Of a stretch of DNA of 64,000 bases, positions 61,395-64,000 are shown piece by piece. A program made the translations under genes and the position numbers. The notes below the pieces were generated by a model that saw only the letters and a program-made list of their open reading frames with translations, did no database searches and was not told the DNA's origin. Where the stretch lies: NCBI RefSeq assembly GCF_000496075.1, contig NZ_AWXZ01000007.1:1-64000 (forward strand), written 5' to 3'. Each line of letters opens with the position of its first letter. Within the stretch, counting starts at the first letter, position 1. The DNA comes from Lutibaculum baratangense AMV1 (GTDB taxonomy: Bacteria; Pseudomonadota; Alphaproteobacteria; Rhizobiales; Tepidamorphaceae).

Positions 61395-62462
61395 GTGACC
61401 CAACCGAGCCATGGAATGAGCTACGCCGCCGCCGGCGTCGACGTCGACCGGGGCAACGCCTTCGTCGACGCGATCAAGCCGCTCGTGCGGATGACGGCCC
61501 GTCCGGGCGCCGACAGCGAGATCGGCGGCTTCGGCGGTGTCTTCGACCTCAAGGCCTGCGGCTACGCGGATCCGCTGCTGGTCGCCGCCAATGACGGCGT
61601 CGGCACGAAGGTGAAGATCGCCATCGAATCCGGCATTCACGACACGATCGGCATCGATCTCGTCGCCATGTGCGTCAACGACCTGGTGGTGCAAGGCGCC
61701 GAGCCGGTTCTCTTCCTCGACTACTACGCGACCTCGCGGCTCGAGACGGACGTGGCCGTGGACGTCGTGAAGGGCATCGTCGAGGGGTGCAGACGCGCCG
61801 GCTGCGCCCTCGTCGGCGGCGAGACGGCGGAGATGCCGGGTCTCTACCTCAAGGGCGATTACGATCTCGCCGGTTTCGCCGTCGGTCTCGTCGAGCGCGA
61901 TCGGCTCCTGCCGCGGGCGGACGTGGTGGCGGGCGACGTGCTGATCGGCCTGCCCTCATCCGGCGTCCACTCGAACGGCTTCTCCCTCGTGCGCCACGTC
62001 GTCGCATCGGCCGGCCTCGGCTGGAAGGGCCCCGCCCCCTTCGCGCCTGAGCGGACCCTCGCGGAAGCGCTGCTCGAACCGACACGAATCTACGTGAAGC
62101 CGCTGCTCGACCTCTTCCGCTCCACGGGCGGCATCCGTGCGGCGGCCCACATCACCGGAGGCGGGATCACCGAGAACCTGCCGCGCGTGCTGCCGGACGG
62201 GGTCGCGGCCGAAGTCGAGCTCGGCACGTGGCAGGCACCGAAGGTGTTCGGCTGGCTCGCCGACGCCGGCGGGGTGGAGGAGCCGGAGATGCTCAAGACC
62301 TTCAACTGCGGCATCGGCATGGTGCTCGTCGTGTCCGCGGCGGAGGCGGAGGCGACGATGGCAAGGCTCTCGGAGCTCGGCGAGACACCGGTCCGCGTGG
62401 GCGGGATCGTCACGCACGAGGGCAAGGCCGAAGTCCGCTACACGGGCCAGTTGACCCTCTGA
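61395..62462 (+). CDS. purM: Phosphoribosylformylglycinamidine cyclo-ligase PurM (AIR synthetase)
   Basis: 355 residues from a GTG start with GGAAG upstream; starting here restores the usual short leader before [16 protein letters not shown]. An ATG at 61416 would drop seven residues. Motifs: [57 protein letters not shown] and [16 protein letters not shown]. It closes the imidazole ring in purine synthesis (FGAM to AIR). The TGA overlaps the purN ATG by one base. Confidence 0.95.
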   Translation: MTQPSHGMSYAAAGVDVDRGNAFVDAIKPLVRMTARPGADSEIGGFGGVFDLKACGYADPLLVAANDGVGTKVKIAIESGIHDTIGIDLVAMCVNDLVVQGAEPVLFLDYYATSRLETDVAVDVVKGIVEGCRRAGCALVGGETAEMPGLYLKGDYDLAGFAVGLVERDRLLPRADVVAGDVLIGLPSSGVHSNGFSLVRHVVASAGLGWKGPAPFAPERTLAEALLEPTRIYVKPLLDLFRSTGGIRAAAHITGGGITENLPRVLPDGVAAEVELGTWQAPKVFGWLADAGGVEEPEMLKTFNCGIGMVLVVSAAEAEATMARLSELGETPVRVGGIVTHEGKAEVRYTGQLTL

Positions 62463-63094
62463 TGCGCAAGCGCGTCGGCATTCTGATCTCGGGTCGGGGG
62501 TCCAACATGGCGGCCCTGGTCAGGGCCGCGGCACAGCCGGGCTATCCGGCGGAGATCGCAATCGTCATTTCCCACAAGGCCGATGCGCCCGGGCTTCAGG
62601 TCGCACGCGAGATGGGGATCGAGGCGGTCGCGATTGCCGCGCGCATGCCGGAGTTCGAGGTGGAGGCGGACCGCCTCCTGCACGAGCGCGGCGTTGAGAT
62701 CGTCTGCCTCGCGGGCTTCATGCGCCTCCTTTCGACAGGGTTCGTCGAGCGCTGGCGTGACAGGCTCCTGAACGTCCACCCCTCGCTCCTGCCCGCCTTC
62801 CCGGGTCTCGACGCCCAGGCCCAGGCGCTCGCGGCGGGCGTGAAGATCGCCGGCTGCACCGTCCACCTCGTCCGGCCCGAGATGGACACGGGACCGATCC
62901 TGATGCAGGCGGCGGTACCCGTGCTGCCGGACGACAGCGTGGACACGCTCTCGATCCGCATCATCCGGCGCGAGCACGAGATCTATCCCGCCGCGCTCGC
63001 CCGCCTCGCCCGCGGCGAGGTGCGGATCGACGGAGAGATAGCGCATCTGGCCGACGTGGCACGCGACGACCGGATGATCGTCCCTAATCCGTAG
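62462..63094 (+). CDS. purN: Phosphoribosylglycinamide formyltransferase PurN
   Basis: 210 residues. Start VGILISGRGSNMAALV (GAR phosphate-binding), CLAGFMRLLSTGFVERW, the catalytic NVHPSLLPAFPG with His, and GCTVHLVRPEMDTGPIL with the active-site His/Asp. Folate-dependent formyl transfer to GAR, two steps before PurM. One-base overlap with purM (TGATG) shows tight coupling. Confidence 0.96.
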   Translation: MRKRVGILISGRGSNMAALVRAAAQPGYPAEIAIVISHKADAPGLQVAREMGIEAVAIAARMPEFEVEADRLLHERGVEIVCLAGFMRLLSTGFVERWRDRLLNVHPSLLPAFPGLDAQAQALAAGVKIAGCTVHLVRPEMDTGPILMQAAVPVLPDDSVDTLSIRIIRREHEIYPAALARLARGEVRIDGEIAHLADVARDDRMIVPNP

Positions 63095-63097
63095 AGT

Positions 63098-64000
63098 TCA
63101 GGCGAAGGCCGGCGCCCTCGCCTCCTCATCCGCGGTGACCGGCTCCGCCCTGATCCACACGCGATTGTCGTGGAAGGCGGCGCCGCCATAGGGGGCCACC
63201 TGGTCGGCGCCCGTCAGCGTGTTGATCCCGTTGCCCTCCTCGAAGGCATGGTTCGGCCACAGGCCCTCCGAGACGGCCACACCCTCGCGCACGCCGTCGA
63301 ACACCTTCGCGCGCAGCACCACGGTGCCTCGCCCGTTACCGATCCGGACGCGGTCGCCGTCGGCGATGCCGAAACGCTCCGCGTCCTTCGGCGACAGGAG
63401 CACGGTCGGCCGGCCCTCGCGGCCGCGCGAGGTCGGCGTGTCGTTGAAGGTCGTGTTCAGGAATCCCCGCGCCGGCGAGGTCGCGAGACGCAGCGGGTGG
63501 CTCTCGTCGGCGACATCCGTGATCTCCCAGTGGTCGGGCAGCGACGGCATCGCCTCCCACGGCCCCATCGGCCCGGCATTGGGCGCCGCCACTCTCGTCC
63601 AGTCCGGCCGGAAGCGGAACCTGCCGTCGGAATAGCCGAAGCCCTCGAGATAGTGGGCGGTGCGGAACTCGGGCTGCAGGTCGATCCAGCGCTTCGCCTC
63701 GAGCTCCTCGACCGTGCCGTAGCCGGAGGCCCGCAGCATCCAGTCGATATGCTCTCTCGCCGTCATGTCGAATCCCGGATGCTCCGCCCCGAGCCGCTTG
63801 GCGAGCTCCGCGAAGACGACGTGGTTCTCCCGGGCCTCGCCCGGCGCGTCGACGAGCTTCGGCCCGAGCATCAGGTGCTGGTGGCCGCCGCCCTTGTAGA
63901 TGTCGTCGTGCTCCATGAACATGGTGGCGGGCAGCACGATGTCGGCCATCGCGGCCGTCTCGGTCATGATCTGCTCGTGCACGCAGACGAACAGGTCCTC
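63098..64000 (-). CDS. Molybdopterin oxidoreductase (DMSO reductase/BisC-like superfamily), C-terminal part
   Basis: About 300 residues of the C-terminal end; the frame stays open to the window edge, so the N-terminal part lies outside. Visible: ADIVLPATMFMEHDDIYKGG with cofactor-contacting residues, then HPLRLATSPARGFLNTTFND and the barrel-like molydopterin-dinucleotide-binding domain with RPTVLLSPKDAERFGI, DGDRVRIGNGRGTV and GVAVSEGLWPNHAFEEGNGINTLTG. The family oxidises or reduces small molecules using bis-molybdopterin guanine dinucleotide. Without the N-terminus the iron-sulfur content and substrate cannot be judged. It converges with purN, 3 bases apart. Confidence 0.88.
   Translation of the reverse strand, partial: EDLFVCVHEQIMTETAAMADIVLPATMFMEHDDIYKGGGHQHLMLGPKLVDAPGEARENHVVFAELAKRLGAEHPGFDMTAREHIDWMLRASGYGTVEELEAKRWIDLQPEFRTAHYLEGFGYSDGRFRFRPDWTRVAAPNAGPMGPWEAMPSLPDHWEITDVADESHPLRLATSPARGFLNTTFNDTPTSRGREGRPTVLLSPKDAERFGIADGDRVRIGNGRGTVVLRAKVFDGVREGVAVSEGLWPNHAFEEGNGINTLTGADQVAPYGGAAFHDNRVWIRAEPVTADEEARAPAFA

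Overview
The window looks like chromosomal DNA of a GC-rich alphaproteobacterium, most likely order Hyphomicrobiales (Rhizobiales). The basis is gene order and content: ispDF / dusB-ntrB-ntrC-ntrY-ntrX-trkA-(class IV aminotransferase)-hfq-hflX / mazG, a secreted SH3 plus DUF1236-like protein, an ubiquinone-binding START-type protein coupled to lipA, and rlmB next to tRNA-Tyr and tRNA-Gly. No rRNA, insertion sequence, prophage, integrase or CRISPR array was seen. Genus cannot be told by reading. Bases 1-114 hold no gene I can support.

Layout. 1-4.2 kb: tRNA-Gly and tRNA-Tyr with a clear promoter, rlmB, two small secreted proteins, a short RTX calcium-binding protein, tRNA-Thr and a small unknown gene. 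4.3-10.7 kb: a glycine betaine/proline-type ABC importer (binding protein, ATPase, tandem-fused permease) on the minus strand, then a YeiH-type permease with its LysR regulator. 10.9-20.2 kb: tRNA-Met, then an exopolysaccharide locus: Tat-exported GH5 glucanase, RsbU-like phosphatase, STAS protein and RsbW-like kinase (a partner switch with no sigma factor nearby), a small membrane protein, a cellulose-synthase-like GT2 without PilZ domain, and a TPR/beta-barrel outer-membrane exporter. 20.2-22.0 kb: a YqaA-type membrane protein, an alpha/beta hydrolase and one doubtful small gene.

22.1-37.5 kb: one long minus-strand catabolic run, read from iclR downwards: Zn alcohol dehydrogenase, three-gene molybdenum hydroxylase (with the Mo subunit split in two), TIM-barrel isomerase, TctCBA transporter, IolD-like thiamine-diphosphate enzyme, aldehyde dehydrogenase and an IlvD/Edd dehydratase. 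Together these suggest import and breakdown of a carboxylated sugar or cyclitol, a combination I do not recognise as a described pathway. 37.8-44.2 kb: a BMP-type nucleoside/nucleobase ABC importer with a cytosine-deaminase-like amidohydrolase and a 68-residue unknown protein. 44.4-64 kb: housekeeping and nitrogen control: mazG, hflX, hfq, aminotransferase, trkA, ntrXYCB, dusB, ispDF, pncC/cinA, a DUF849 protein, a coenzyme Q-binding protein, lipA, a GlsB-type membrane protein, purM-purN, and the end of a molybdopterin oxidoreductase cut by the right edge.

Many neighbours are translationally coupled (ATGA or TGATG overlaps). Several starts are GTG or TTG. The two most interesting regions are the partner-switch exopolysaccharide locus (11.2-20.2 kb) and the catabolic operon with its split molybdenum enzyme (22.1-37.5 kb).
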